Numbered from the stretch's first letter, positions 28,537-39,360 are shown. The stretch: 64,000 nt of DNA from an uncultured Verrucomicrobiota bacterium (GCA_902618175.1 CACMZN010000002.1:1-64000); one strand, 5' to 3'. Translations and numbers: made by a program. Notes: generated from the sequence alone by a model not told the origin.

Positions 28537-30557
28537 CTATTCTCTTCTTGTATTAGTTCGATCAAGCGGTCAACTGCTTCAGATTCAGGAATAGCAGATT
28601 TTACCCGCTCTTTACCAACATAGAGATCGATTTTACCCGGTCCGGAGCCAACGTAACCAAAATCGGCGTCTGCCATTTCACCAGGTCCGTTAACGATACA
28701 CCCCATGACCGCTATGGTCACACCTTTAAGATGACCGGTGGCTGCCTTTACTTTTTGAGTTGTGCTCTGCAAATCAAAAAGAGTTCTTCCGCAACTTGGA
28801 CAAGCAATGAATTCAGTCTTGGTTATGCGTGCACGGGCACCTTGCATAAGGTTGTAGACAAGACCGCGGTTACGATTCAAAGAACCAGCATTTTCAACTG
28901 ACACAAGGTCACCTATGCCGTCGCAAAGCAAAGCACCGATTAATATCGAGGCATCCAGCAGTCGACCGGAGAAAAGATCCTCTTGATCTAAAAAACGGGA
29001 TGATTCATGATCACGGATCCATATCGGCAAGCTAAGGTTATAATGGGAAAGGGAAGCGGCGAGGATACGATACCCAGCAACGGGGTTTACACTGGAGTTG
29101 GGATCAAGAGTAAGAATGGGGGCGGTGTAGGCATTGGCAAGAAGGGTTGCGTAAACGTTATTCAAGCGGTCGGCGGGAACAGCCAAGGCAGGTTGGTGAC
29201 CAGCCACTTCGCAAAAAGTAAGAAAGCGCGCGAGACTGGATTCGTCTGAGCAGGCGCGAGGCGAAAACCAGATAAGGGGAACGCATCCTGGTTTGTTAAC
29301 TGGGATCTCATCGCATTCATGATCCTCCCGTTCGTCAAGTACGACCATGAAGGCAACAGCACCAACAATCGAACATGCAAGAGTTTGAAGGCTGCTAAGA
29401 TCGGAAGATTGAGTAATCACAACCATCAAGCCCTCTACCCTGGCGTCTTTTGATTGAACTTGTACACTTGCCAATTCACGAATGATTTCTTGGCAATCAG
29501 AGAGAGGATGGTCTGTGGGTACTAAAGCCGAGGGGGGATTCCTGTCTCCAATGGAAAACTTAGATAAACCGAAGGAAACTTCTTTGGATGATCTGCGGGA
29601 GTAGGAAAAAGGATCGATTTTCTCATCGATCGAGAAACTTTTTTTTGATTTGTTCCTCCACCAAGCATGAGCCCTGCGGACAAGGTCTCGAGCGACGGGA
29701 ATTTCATGAACTGGATCTTCGGTAAGCGAGACTCGAATGGTGTCGCCCAATCCATCAAGAAGAAGGGATCCGATGCCAATGGAGCTTTTGATGCGGGCGT
29801 CCTCACCGTCACCCGCTTCCGTCACACCTAAGTGAAGAGGATAATGCATGTCCTCTTCATTCATCATCGAGACTACTAGGCGATACGCCTGAATCATAAC
29901 CTTTGGATTGCTGGATTTCATGGAAAGAATGATTTGGTGATATCCATGAAAACGGGCTATGCGAAGGAATTCCAAAGCTGATTCCGCCATACCCCGAGGT
30001 GTGTCGCCAAAGCGATTCATAATTCGGTCAGAAAGAGATCCATGGTTGGTTCCGATTCTCAGCGAACGACCCAATTCCATACATCTCAGGACCAATGGAG
30101 AAAAGGATTCGTAAAGTCTATCAAGTTCTTCCTCGTATTGAGATTCGGAATATTCGCGAATTTGGAACTTCTTGCGATCGGCATAGTTCCCTGGATTGAT
30201 TCTGACCTTCTCGACATGCTTGACGGCTTCCATTGCAGCTGAGGGCATGAAGTGAATGTCTGCGACGAGAGGAACCTCAATACCTGCTGAACGAACTTTT
30301 TTGGAGATTTCACCCAGTGCCTCAGCAGCTCTCACATTTGGAGCGGTGATGCGTACGATTTCGCAACCTGCTTCCGCCAATTCTATTGTCTGCTCAACGG
30401 TAGACTTTACGTCAAGAGTATTGGTTGTGGTCATGGATTGGATGCGAACAGGATTTTCTCCACCTGTGGCAATTGATCCTATGTTGACTACACGAGAAAA
30501 TCGACGGATGGAACTGTAACGCGAGGCGCAGTAGGGGGCCGCCTTTCCCAAAATCAT
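28512..30557 (-). CDS. ispG: 4-hydroxy-3-methylbut-2-enyl diphosphate synthase (long form)
   Basis: VRIQSMTTTNTLDVKSTVEQTIELAEAGCEIVRITAPN, VEKVRINPGNYAD, C-terminal VMGCIVNGPGEMADADFGYVGSGPGKIDLYVG; ORF upstream of Met 30557 overlaps rseP and is spurious. Confidence 0.93.
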   Translation of the reverse strand: MILGKAAPYCASRYSSIRRFSRVVNIGSIATGGENPVRIQSMTTTNTLDVKSTVEQTIELAEAGCEIVRITAPNVRAAEALGEISKKVRSAGIEVPLVADIHFMPSAAMEAVKHVEKVRINPGNYADRKKFQIREYSESQYEEELDRLYESFSPLVLRCMELGRSLRIGTNHGSLSDRIMNRFGDTPRGMAESALEFLRIARFHGYHQIILSMKSSNPKVMIQAYRLVVSMMNEEDMHYPLHLGVTEAGDGEDARIKSSIGIGSLLLDGLGDTIRVSLTEDPVHEIPVARDLVRRAHAWWRNKSKKSFSIDEKIDPFSYSRRSSKEVSFGLSKFSIGDRNPPSALVPTDHPLSDCQEIIRELASVQVQSKDARVEGLMVVITQSSDLSSLQTLACSIVGAVAFMVVLDEREDHECDEIPVNKPGCVPLIWFSPRACSDESSLARFLTFCEVAGHQPALAVPADRLNNVYATLLANAYTAPILTLDPNSSVNPVAGYRILAASLSHYNLSLPIWIRDHESSRFLDQEDLFSGRLLDASILIGALLCDGIGDLVSVENAGSLNRNRGLVYNLMQGARARITKTEFIACPSCGRTLFDLQSTTQKVKAATGHLKGVTIAVMGCIVNGPGEMADADFGYVGSGPGKIDLYVGKERVKSAIPESEAVDRLIELIQEENRWIDPKTT

Positions 30558-30561
30558 GGCG

Positions 30562-32031
30562 TCAGTAAGGAAACAGTCGCTGGACGTCAAAAAAAGTGAC
30601 GTAGAGCATAAAGGAAAACAAAAGAACGACGAAGAGCATCTGAGCTCGTTCGAGAAACGCAAGCGGTAGAGGCTGTCCCCGTAATTTCTCGATGGTGGCG
30701 AATACCATGTGCCCGCCATCCAATACGGGAATGGGCAAGAGATTGAGAATGGCGAGATTAACATTGATGAACACAACAAACCAGAGGAGTTTCTTGAATC
30801 CGATCTTGGCAAAAACGCTCAGGTGATTGACGATGCCAACAGGGCCGCTCATGTTGCGTAGTTTAACGTCGGAACGTGGACTAATCAGACCAGTCAAGGT
30901 CAAATACATGTCTTTTACCCTCTTTAGTATGAGGACAAACGGATTCGGGTAGGTGATGACGGATTTTCCAACTGGACGAAAGCCAATCAATTTGCGGGAG
31001 ACAAGACTTGCTCCAACCGCAAGTTCCTTTTCGACTGGGATGAGATCGTAGGTTTTTTCGGGACCGTTTTCGCCTCCTTTACGAACCGTAAATGCAATGG
31101 ATTGGTTGGAATCCGTCTTCTTGAGCAGGTCAATCAACTGAGAGAATGAATGAATGCGTTGACCATCCATGGCATAAGGTTGATCCCCAATTTCAAGGCC
31201 AGCTTTTATCGCAGGCATATCTGGGGTGAGTTCCTCGATGAAAAAAGTTTCTTCTGGACCAATACCGATCACACGCATTTCTTCGCTTCCAAAAACTACA
31301 GGGTAAGCCTCCAATTCCACTTTTTGACCCTTTCGAAGAATTGTCAGATTTACGAGTCGGACACCTTCTGGAGTTTGTTGTTTTCCGGTGATGATTCGGT
31401 TTTGTATGTCCATGAAGCTTTCTACGGAAGAACCATCCACTTCCAAAATCTCATCTCCAACTTGCAGTCCCGCTTTTTTGCCTGGCCCAGATACTTCTTC
31501 TCCTTTTTGAATCAATGGATTCCAACGTTCGACTTTGTCGGCAACATAGCCGATTTTGGTCGTTAGTTGAGCGTCCGAAACTTCGTATCCGAAAAAAGAT
31601 AGGATGCAGGCAAGAAAGAAAGCCAAGAGAATGTTGAAGACCGCACCCATGACTGACACGATCATTTTGTCAGAATAGCCAATTTTTGGTAGAGGGTCCA
31701 TTACCTGACTTTTATCTTTTTTGGCTTCGTTCTCATCCCAGGACTGAAGAGATTCCTTTTCTTCTTGCTCCCTATCCGATCCCTCAATTCTACCCATATC
31801 AACAAGTTGGGGAAGAGCCACATAACCTCCAAAGGGTATTGCAGATAAGCGATACTCAACCCCATTTCTAGTCCAGCCGAAAATCTTTGGACCGAAACCG
31901 ATGGAGAATCTTTTAATCAGCAGTCCCCGCTGCCGGGCAGCGAGGAAATGTCCAAGCTCATGAATGAAAATAGTGAACCCAAGAGCAAAAAGAGCCACCA
32001 ACAAAAAGGTAAAATCGTACAGAATAGACAT
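30562..32031 (-). CDS. rseP: RIP metalloprotease (site-2 protease) with two PDZ domains
   Basis: FTIFIHELGHFLAARQ (HExxH), two PDZ segments, NLLPIPVLDGGHMVFATIE. Confidence 0.93.
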   Translation of the reverse strand: MSILYDFTFLLVALFALGFTIFIHELGHFLAARQRGLLIKRFSIGFGPKIFGWTRNGVEYRLSAIPFGGYVALPQLVDMGRIEGSDREQEEKESLQSWDENEAKKDKSQVMDPLPKIGYSDKMIVSVMGAVFNILLAFFLACILSFFGYEVSDAQLTTKIGYVADKVERWNPLIQKGEEVSGPGKKAGLQVGDEILEVDGSSVESFMDIQNRIITGKQQTPEGVRLVNLTILRKGQKVELEAYPVVFGSEEMRVIGIGPEETFFIEELTPDMPAIKAGLEIGDQPYAMDGQRIHSFSQLIDLLKKTDSNQSIAFTVRKGGENGPEKTYDLIPVEKELAVGASLVSRKLIGFRPVGKSVITYPNPFVLILKRVKDMYLTLTGLISPRSDVKLRNMSGPVGIVNHLSVFAKIGFKKLLWFVVFINVNLAILNLLPIPVLDGGHMVFATIEKLRGQPLPLAFLERAQMLFVVLLFSFMLYVTFFDVQRLFPY

Positions 32032-32036
32032 GTCAG

Positions 32037-33203
32037 CTAAGAAGATGCAAATGAAGAACTACGGATATATTCATGACTCAGTTGCCGGACATTACGGTCC
32101 ATGCTCAGAAGTTCGTCCAAGGTATTTGGTTGAGAATGATCTATGTTGTTCATGACTTCCTCGATAATGTGGGGAATTTGAAGAAAGCCAATTCGATTTA
32201 GTCGAAATGCTTCTACAGCAACTTCATTTGCGGCGTTGAAGACGAGGGGAGCCGAACCTCCTTGTTTTAATGCATCCATTGCATGACGTAGACAAGGAAA
32301 ACGATCGAGTGGGGGAGGATGGAAGGTAAGATCAAGCGGTTGGGCAAAATCAAGAGATGGTTCCACCCCAGGAAAGCGATGGGGATGGAGCAATGCATTC
32401 TGCATTGCAAAAGTCATGGATGGTGGACTCAGTTGAGCAAGACAGCATCCGTCAATAAAACGAACCACTGCATGGATAATGCTTGGCGGGTGGATGACTA
32501 CTTCAAGTTTTGAGGGTGGTATCCCAAACAACCAATGGGCCTCCATGAGTTCGAGTCCTTTGTTAGCCATAGTAGCCGAATCAATGGTAACTTTTGGTCC
32601 CATGGACCAATTTGGGTGCTGCAGGGCAGATTCCAAGGTGACCCCTTTTAGTTCCTCCGCCGTTAAATCTCTGAAAGGACCGCCAGAAGCTGTTAATATA
32701 ATGGAGTCGACGCTTCGATGAGGTTGGTCGGCGATGCATTGGAAAACTGCATTGTGTTCACTGTCGGCCGGTATGATACGGGCTCCGCTGCGTAGAGCAG
32801 TCTCTGTCACTAACTTTCCTCCTACAACCAAGGATTCCTTGTTTGCCAGAACAACGTCTTTTCCTGCTTCAAGGGCTGCTAAAGTAGGGCGCAATCCGGC
32901 GGCGCCCACAATTGCAACTACCACAAATTCCGCTTCCGGATGTGATGCTAACGAAGCAAGAGCATCTTCCCCATGAGACAACCGGGTGCTGGGGTCAAAA
33001 CTCGTTGAGTCTTTGGGTTTTTTCGTCAAATGAGCTAGAGGAACTTTAAATTCGTTTGTGATATCTGAAAGTTTCTCGGTTTGGGAATGGGCCGAAGCAC
33101 CTAGTAAAAAAAGTTTGTCAGGGTGTTTACGGAGAACCTTAAGTGTGCTCTCGCCAATCGAACCAGTAGCCCCGAGCAAAATGAATTTTTTTGGATCACT
33201 CAC
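32037..33203 (-). CDS. dxr: 1-deoxy-D-xylulose-5-phosphate reductoisomerase
   Basis: ILLGATGSIGESTLKVLRKHPD, ALANKESLVVGG-like VLANKESLVVGGKLV, IPADSEHNAVFQC, LTASGGPFRD. Confidence 0.95.
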   Translation of the reverse strand: MSDPKKFILLGATGSIGESTLKVLRKHPDKLFLLGASAHSQTEKLSDITNEFKVPLAHLTKKPKDSTSFDPSTRLSHGEDALASLASHPEAEFVVVAIVGAAGLRPTLAALEAGKDVVLANKESLVVGGKLVTETALRSGARIIPADSEHNAVFQCIADQPHRSVDSIILTASGGPFRDLTAEELKGVTLESALQHPNWSMGPKVTIDSATMANKGLELMEAHWLFGIPPSKLEVVIHPPSIIHAVVRFIDGCCLAQLSPPSMTFAMQNALLHPHRFPGVEPSLDFAQPLDLTFHPPPLDRFPCLRHAMDALKQGGSAPLVFNAANEVAVEAFRLNRIGFLQIPHIIEEVMNNIDHSQPNTLDELLSMDRNVRQLSHEYIRSSSFASS

Positions 33204-34060
33204 GGACCTAGAGTCAAAAGAACGAAGTATCCAGTCGGAGCAGCTAAAATAAGACTGTCGGTCAAATCAAGTAGTCCTCCAATTCCAGGAATTGCTCCTC
33301 CTGAGTCCTTCATTCCTGCCAACCGTTTTAAAACAGAAGCAATCAAGTCTCCGATCACTGAAGTAATCGCAATAAGCAAGCCCCAGAAAGCGCCCTGGTA
33401 AGGAGAAAAAGTCCAATTGCCGAAATTAATCAGATCAGGACTATAATTGATTACCAACCAAGGCAAGAGAGCTCCTAAACCGGACGAGAAAGCAAGACCT
33501 CCTATTAATCCTTCAATGGTTTTGCCGGGACTGATCGAGGGAGCCATTTTTGTACGACCAATTGCCTTTCCGACCAAAAGAGCTCCAATATCACTGAATT
33601 TAGCAACGATCACAACCCAGAGACAGAAAAATAAACCAAAGCCTAAATTTTGAGAATCGCTCGTGACCTCTGATGCTTGTATGATGAGAACGAAGTAATG
33701 AAGTAAAAACGGCACATATAAGAGACCGAAGAAAGTGGGCATCAACCTCTTGACGTACATTCCCCTCTGACCTTGAGAGAAAAGAACGCAGGCGGAGGAA
33801 GTAAGCAGGGCTCCAACTGCAAGAACGTCGGTTCCTGTGCCGGGAAAAAAAAAGGAAATCGGGAGCATGCAGGCACAAGTAATCAAACCAGACAAGCGAT
33901 TGGCAGCATAACCCAAGCGTCCAAGAATGGTGTAGGTCTCGAACAGGGTGAGCGTGGCGCATATGTTAAGTACCCACATAGCTCCGGTTTCCTTCATTGT
34001 ATAGGTGATTCCACCCATTGCTCCCCAAAGAATCGTGGTGGATAGAAAACGGAGAATCAT
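33200..34060 (-). CDS. cdsA: phosphatidate cytidylyltransferase
   Basis: Multi-TM; KFSDIGALLVGKAIGRTKMAPSISPGKTIEGLIGG, GDLIASVLKRLAGMKDSGGAIPGIGGLLDLTDSLI. Confidence 0.93.
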   Translation of the reverse strand: MILRFLSTTILWGAMGGITYTMKETGAMWVLNICATLTLFETYTILGRLGYAANRLSGLITCACMLPISFFFPGTGTDVLAVGALLTSSACVLFSQGQRGMYVKRLMPTFFGLLYVPFLLHYFVLIIQASEVTSDSQNLGFGLFFCLWVVIVAKFSDIGALLVGKAIGRTKMAPSISPGKTIEGLIGGLAFSSGLGALLPWLVINYSPDLINFGNWTFSPYQGAFWGLLIAITSVIGDLIASVLKRLAGMKDSGGAIPGIGGLLDLTDSLILAAPTGYFVLLTLGP

Positions 34061-34821
34061 AAGGAACTTGGACTAGTTTCCAAGGAGATGATCTGTTCGC
34101 TGGTTTTGCCAAATCGACGTTCTCGTCTAATGTAGTGACTAAGGGCATCAAGAAAAGCTTCTCTATTGAAATCCGGCCAATGAAGTGGTGAAACGAACAT
34201 TTCCGCATAGGCGGATTGCAAAAGAAGGAAATTACTTAGTCGATATTCACCCGATGTCCGTATGATAAGATCTGGGTCGGGTAAGTCTTTTGTCTGCAAA
34301 TGCTTTGCAAAATCAGCCCATTTCAGTCGTTTGGTATCAATGTCATTGTCTCTGATGCAAGACTCGACAGCTTGCAAAACTTCCTGGCGGCTTCCGTAAT
34401 TTAGTGCAAGAGTCAAATTCCAATCGTTGTTTTTTTGCGTCTTTTCTATGGTATCTTCCACCGCCTGTCTGGCAAAGTCGGGCAAACCTTTTAGGTCCCC
34501 AATGGCTCTGAGTCGAACACCGTCGCGAAGCATGGACTTCAATTCCTTTTTCAGGAATTCTTTAAGCAACTTCATTAAACCGGATTTTTCGTTCTTTGGT
34601 CGATGCTGATTTTCTTGACTGAAGGCATAAAGAGTGATGAAAGGCACTCCTATTTCACGAGCAGTATGAACAACACTCCGAACATTTTCCACTCCTTTGC
34701 GGTGACCAAACAATCTAGGTTTTCCTCTTGAACGAGCCCATCGACCATTGCCATCCATGATTATGGCAATGTGATTGGGAAGCTTTTCTTTTTCTTCGGG
34801 CTTGAAAACATGCATTTCCAA
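34057..34821 (-). CDS. uppS: isoprenyl (undecaprenyl) diphosphate synthase
   Basis: HIAIIMDGNGRWARSRGKPRLFGHRKGVENVR, LALNYGSRQE, PDLIIRTSGEYRLSNFLLLQSAYAEMFVSPLHWPDF. Confidence 0.95.
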   Translation of the reverse strand: MEMHVFKPEEKEKLPNHIAIIMDGNGRWARSRGKPRLFGHRKGVENVRSVVHTAREIGVPFITLYAFSQENQHRPKNEKSGLMKLLKEFLKKELKSMLRDGVRLRAIGDLKGLPDFARQAVEDTIEKTQKNNDWNLTLALNYGSRQEVLQAVESCIRDNDIDTKRLKWADFAKHLQTKDLPDPDLIIRTSGEYRLSNFLLLQSAYAEMFVSPLHWPDFNREAFLDALSHYIRRERRFGKTSEQIISLETSPSSL

Positions 34822-34888
34822 ACATACTCCAACATTTTAGTGGCGAATTGACAACGAGGAAAGCAATCGATATCGCTCAGTTTTCAAA

Positions 34889-35173
34889 GTGATTATGGAC
34901 AAAAAAGAAATTGAATTGAAATTACAGTCCTTGGATGGATGGATATGGGAGGAAAATAAACTAAGGAAAAAATTTCATTTTTCCTGTTTTAGAGAAGCCA
35001 TGAGTTTTCTGTTGCGTCTATCCTATGAAGCGGAGTATCAAAATCATCATCCGGAGATTTTCAACTGCTTTGACCGAGTCATACTCAGTTTGTCCACTCA
35101 TGATGCAGGGAACAAAGTAACCAATAAAGATTTTGATCTGGCAAAAGCAATCGATGGGTTGGATAAGAAATGA
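34889..35173 (+). CDS. 4a-hydroxytetrahydrobiopterin (pterin-4a-carbinolamine) dehydratase
   Basis: LDGWIWEENKLRKKFHFSCFREAMSFLLRLSYEAEYQNHHPEIFNCFDRVILSLSTHDAGNKVTNKDFDLA. Confidence 0.92.
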   Translation: MIMDKKEIELKLQSLDGWIWEENKLRKKFHFSCFREAMSFLLRLSYEAEYQNHHPEIFNCFDRVILSLSTHDAGNKVTNKDFDLAKAIDGLDKK

Positions 35174-35188
35174 AGTAAAGTTGATTTT

Positions 35189-36703
35189 CTAATCTGTTTT
35201 TTTCTTTTTTGCCTTTTGGATCAGTGGGCGAGTATCTTTTGGGACTTGATATAAACTTCGAAGTCGATTCAACTCGGCTTTCAGTTCTTCGGATATTCGA
35301 GCATAGTCAGGGTCATCATATACAGAATGAAGTTCATGAGGGTCTTTAACCAAGTCGTAGAGTTCCCACCCATCCAGCATATAGAAATAAATCAGTTTAT
35401 GAGTTTCCGTTCTTACGCCATAGTGACGGCGAACACTATGACCACCTGGAAATTCATAGTATTGATAATAAAGCGATTTTCGCCATCTCTTTGGATTTTT
35501 TCCCTTTAGGAGGGGAACAATCGATTGACCTTGCATTTCTGGTGGAGCTTGCACTCCGCATATATCTAAAAAGGTCTCAGCATAGTCTAAATTTTGAACG
35601 AGTTTGGAATTCTTGCTCCCAGGTTTGGTGATGCCGGGCCAGCGAACAAGGAGAGGAGTTCGAAAAGATTCCTCGTACATCCACCGCTTGTCGAACCAAC
35701 CATGCTCTCCAAGATACCAACCTTGATCGGACGAATAAACGACCACTGTGTTATCGGCAAGGCCTGATTCGTCGAGGTAGTCTAATATGCGTCCAACTCC
35801 TTCATCCACTGAGTCTATGCATCGCAAGTAGTCCTTGGCGTAGCGTTGGTATTTCCATTTCAAGAGGGCATCTCCAGATAAGCCGGCATCTTCAAAAGCC
35901 TTGTTTTTAGGACCGTATGCAGCATCCCATGCAGATTTCTGTTCGGTAGTCAGATTCCTGGGAGGATTTAACTTTAGATCATTGTTGGTGAGATGACGGT
36001 CAATGGTCATGGATTGGGTTGATGCAGGAACAAGCCGATTTTGGTAGTCGTCCCTCAGAGTATGTGGTTCAGGAATCACCACACCATCATATTTATTGAG
36101 GTATTGAGGACCGGGTTGCCAGTTCCGGTGTGGTGCCTTGTGCTGGCACATGAGAACAAATGGTTGATCAGGGTCTCTTTTGTGTCGAAGCCAATCTAAA
36201 GTGACTTCGGTAATGATATCCGTAGTATATCCAGTTATTTTATCGACACTTTTGGAAGTCTTCATGGGAGGATTGTAGTAGGGCCCTTGCCCCAGCAAAA
36301 TTTGCCAAAAATCGAATCCGGTGGGATCGCTCTTCAGGTGCCATTTGCCTACTAATGCAGTCTGATATCCATTTTTTTGAAGTAATTTGGGAAATGTTTG
36401 CTGTTCCCCGTCAAAACGCTCTCGATTGGTGAGTTGTCCATTTAAATGACTGTGTTTGCCAGTCAATATGACTGCACGACTCGGAGCGCAAATCGAATTG
36501 GTAACAAATGCCCTTTCAAAAAGCATACCTTCCTTGGCAAGACGATCGATATTAGGAGTATTATTGCGGTTCGAACCATAAGCAGAAATGGCCTGATAAG
36601 CATGATCGTCCGCAAATAGAAAAAGAATGTTTGGATAATTTTCTTCTGCAATGATGGTCAATGGCAAAAGCGAAGAAAAGAGTATGGACAGTTTAATTTT
36701 CAT
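35189..36703 (-). CDS. sulfatase (type I, CxPSR)
   Basis: [78 protein letters not shown]; signal-peptide start at 36703. Confidence 0.93.
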   Translation of the reverse strand: MKIKLSILFSSLLPLTIIAEENYPNILFLFADDHAYQAISAYGSNRNNTPNIDRLAKEGMLFERAFVTNSICAPSRAVILTGKHSHLNGQLTNRERFDGEQQTFPKLLQKNGYQTALVGKWHLKSDPTGFDFWQILLGQGPYYNPPMKTSKSVDKITGYTTDIITEVTLDWLRHKRDPDQPFVLMCQHKAPHRNWQPGPQYLNKYDGVVIPEPHTLRDDYQNRLVPASTQSMTIDRHLTNNDLKLNPPRNLTTEQKSAWDAAYGPKNKAFEDAGLSGDALLKWKYQRYAKDYLRCIDSVDEGVGRILDYLDESGLADNTVVVYSSDQGWYLGEHGWFDKRWMYEESFRTPLLVRWPGITKPGSKNSKLVQNLDYAETFLDICGVQAPPEMQGQSIVPLLKGKNPKRWRKSLYYQYYEFPGGHSVRRHYGVRTETHKLIYFYMLDGWELYDLVKDPHELHSVYDDPDYARISEELKAELNRLRSLYQVPKDTRPLIQKAKKKKTD

Positions 36704-36792
36704 AATCGAGAGTGAGGAGCATGTTTTTACCCTTTGCAAATTGAAAAGAATTTAAAGGAGAAATGCCCTTTGGCGGGTTTTATCATCAATAG

Positions 36793-39288
36793 GTGAAGAT
36801 TCGAGGTACAGTCATTGCTTTTCCAAAGATATTGCCTCTTTTGCTTGCCCAGACAATAGGAGCTTTCAATGACAATGTGGTCAGGGCTTTTTTGCCTGCC
36901 ATGATTGCCTTCCAATTCGGAAGGGAAATGATGAATCAGTTGAATTTCATAATTTTAATTCTTCTGTACATTCCTTTTGTCTTGTTTGCTCCTCTGGCTG
37001 GTTGGATGGCGGACAGATTCTCTAAAAGGAAGGTGGTGAGTTGGGTACTCCTTTCACAGCTGATTGGTCTGGCGGTTCTTGCTTTGTCACTTAAGTTGGA
37101 AAGCCTGGTCTTCACCTTGGTCGGTTTTTTCCTTTTATCCACCCAATCCGCTTTCCTTTCTCCTGGAAAAAAGGGAATCTTGAAGGAGATCGTAGGGTTT
37201 GCAAGTCTGGGTAAAGCAGTGGGCTGGATGGAAATGACGACCATGGTTGGTATCTTAGGAGGAACCTTTGTCGGAGCTTGGACCTATGGTCTTTATGAAA
37301 CGGAACTTGGGGGTTGGAAAAGTGGTTTATATCTGACTATTGGCGTTTCATTGATGGCTCTGTTTTCGTGGTTGCTTTTTTTACCTACCAATGAAACTGA
37401 AGCTCAGGACGCCAGACCTTTTCACCCTAGAATTCTTTATGGTCACATGAAGGATCTCAAAATTTTGTTTAGGGACAAGGGTTTGAGATGGGCTGCACTT
37501 GGTGATGCATGGTTCTGGTCCCTTGCGGGATACTTATGGCTAGTTCTAGTCGAACTGGCAGGTGAGATTTCATCGGACGAAAACGGGATAAGTTTCTATT
37601 ATGGAAAATGGTCATTAGTTATAGGAATTGGAATCATGACAGGAAGTCTGTCCTCCGCTTATTTGAATCGTGGGAGAGTGGAATTGGGTCTTACTGCGAT
37701 TGGTGGCTTGGGAATGCCTGTTTTTATTTTCCTCATTTATCTTAGTTCGCCAACTTCTTTGTTTTTTGAAGCAGCATGCTTGGCAACAGGTTTTTTTGGA
37801 GCTTTGTTTTTTGTTCCGTTGAATGGCTCTCTACAAAACAATGCAGAAAACAAAAAACGAGGGAGAGTCCTTTCTGCATCGGTTCTCCTTACCCAGGCAA
37901 GCGGGATTGCAATGAGTCTATTTTATGGAATCCTATCAAACCAATTTGGATTGAATGCAAAGGAAGGAATCTTAGTGGTTGTCATTCCATCGATCGTGAT
38001 TGGCATCCTATCATTTTATTTCTTTTTTGAGGATTTTTTTCGTGCTTGGGTACATCTTGCGTTGAAGATCTTCTACAGGATCAGACTGGTGGGTATCGAT
38101 AATTTACCAGAAAGCGGAGGCGTTCTTTTGGTATGCAATCATTTATCGTATGCGGATCCTGTTTTCATTGGCGCTGCCTTCCCTAGAAAAGTAAGATATC
38201 TGGCGCATTCATCGCTCACCCGATCCCGTTTTCTCCGTTATCTTTTCAAAGTTACTCAAACCCTGACGGTTTCTTCTGAAAAGTCATTCGACAGCATCAG
38301 AAAATCCTTAAAAAGCTTAAAGGAAGGGACTCCTTTATGCGTATTTGCAGAGGGGGAAATTTCTCGTTTGGGTCTACTGTTGCCTTTCATGGGTGGATCC
38401 ATAATTTTAGCAAAAAAGGGTAAGGTACCCATTTTACCCGTTCATCTCGATGGTGTATGGGGTTCGATCTTCAGTATGGAAAGAGGAGTGTTTTTTCGCA
38501 AAAAACCCCTTCGGATACCGTATCGCGTCACCGTGCGTGCGGGTAATCTCATTGAAAATTCGTGTGCGACTACCCAGTCCATAAGACTCAAGGTTTTGGA
38601 GTTGGGCAGACAATCGTTTGCGGAGAGGATGAAATATGGAGCAGATGCAAAGAAAGCCTTATCCCGTCAAATTCGAGGATCCGAGAAGGCGGTCTTCTTC
38701 TCTTCTAGGGGTGAGAAGGTGGAGGGTAAGGACATAATCCAGGCAATTGGAGCAAAAAACCCAGATTTATCGGAAGAATTTTTGAAATGGGCTGAAGTAA
38801 TATCCGAAAACTTGAAGGGAAGCGAAAGAAATGCAGAAATCATTTATGCAAATTGGGTAAGAATTAGTGAAATGAATTTATGGGATCATGATGTATTCAT
38901 TGTCGAAAAAGGAAAAGGATCTTGGACAAGTCAATGGTTTCCTTGGCTTCCCATGCTCGGATGCAGATCCATGCGAATCTTGGAAAGTGGATTCTTGGTT
39001 GCCAAATCTCCTGAATTCCTTGAGGTGACAGATGCAAAAAGAGTTTTTGGCATGGCGACTGAGAGAAATGGATTGGTTTCCATCAATGGTCCGGATCCCA
39101 TCCTCGGTCCGGGAGATCAGGAAATCATTGAGCAACCAGGCATGAAAGCAGGCACCCTTGGCCGCGTACTTGTTGGATTTTCCATCCGAAATGAAGCAGG
39201 TCGAGTTTATTTGCATGGAACTAAGGAGGAAGAGGAACTAACAATGATCAAACGCGTGGATTCGGGAGGATTTTTGATTCCACGATGA
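36793..39288 (+). CDS. MFS transporter fused to 1-acylglycerol-3-phosphate acyltransferase (PlsC) domain, with extra C-terminal domain
   Basis: LplT-like MFS N-half; PlsC motifs NHLSYADPVFI and FAEGEISRLGLLLPFMGG; GTG start. Confidence 0.9.
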   Translation: MKIRGTVIAFPKILPLLLAQTIGAFNDNVVRAFLPAMIAFQFGREMMNQLNFIILILLYIPFVLFAPLAGWMADRFSKRKVVSWVLLSQLIGLAVLALSLKLESLVFTLVGFFLLSTQSAFLSPGKKGILKEIVGFASLGKAVGWMEMTTMVGILGGTFVGAWTYGLYETELGGWKSGLYLTIGVSLMALFSWLLFLPTNETEAQDARPFHPRILYGHMKDLKILFRDKGLRWAALGDAWFWSLAGYLWLVLVELAGEISSDENGISFYYGKWSLVIGIGIMTGSLSSAYLNRGRVELGLTAIGGLGMPVFIFLIYLSSPTSLFFEAACLATGFFGALFFVPLNGSLQNNAENKKRGRVLSASVLLTQASGIAMSLFYGILSNQFGLNAKEGILVVVIPSIVIGILSFYFFFEDFFRAWVHLALKIFYRIRLVGIDNLPESGGVLLVCNHLSYADPVFIGAAFPRKVRYLAHSSLTRSRFLRYLFKVTQTLTVSSEKSFDSIRKSLKSLKEGTPLCVFAEGEISRLGLLLPFMGGSIILAKKGKVPILPVHLDGVWGSIFSMERGVFFRKKPLRIPYRVTVRAGNLIENSCATTQSIRLKVLELGRQSFAERMKYGADAKKALSRQIRGSEKAVFFSSRGEKVEGKDIIQAIGAKNPDLSEEFLKWAEVISENLKGSERNAEIIYANWVRISEMNLWDHDVFIVEKGKGSWTSQWFPWLPMLGCRSMRILESGFLVAKSPEFLEVTDAKRVFGMATERNGLVSINGPDPILGPGDQEIIEQPGMKAGTLGRVLVGFSIRNEAGRVYLHGTKEEEELTMIKRVDSGGFLIPR

Positions 39289-39360
39289 TTCGGTTCGATG
39301 CTTTTCCAAATTTCTGCTTTATGGTAAAGCAATTAGATTTAACAAATTAAATATCCAATT

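Noticed and set aside
30558-30812. N-terminal 85 aa of track ORF 28512..30812
   Set aside because: Overlaps the 3' end of rseP; low-quality sequence, IspG homology begins after Met at 30557.
35189-36739. Sulfatase plus neighbours as a polysaccharide-utilisation cluster
   Set aside because: Only one sulfatase, no SusC/D, glycoside hydrolase or maturase nearby; flanked by unrelated genes.
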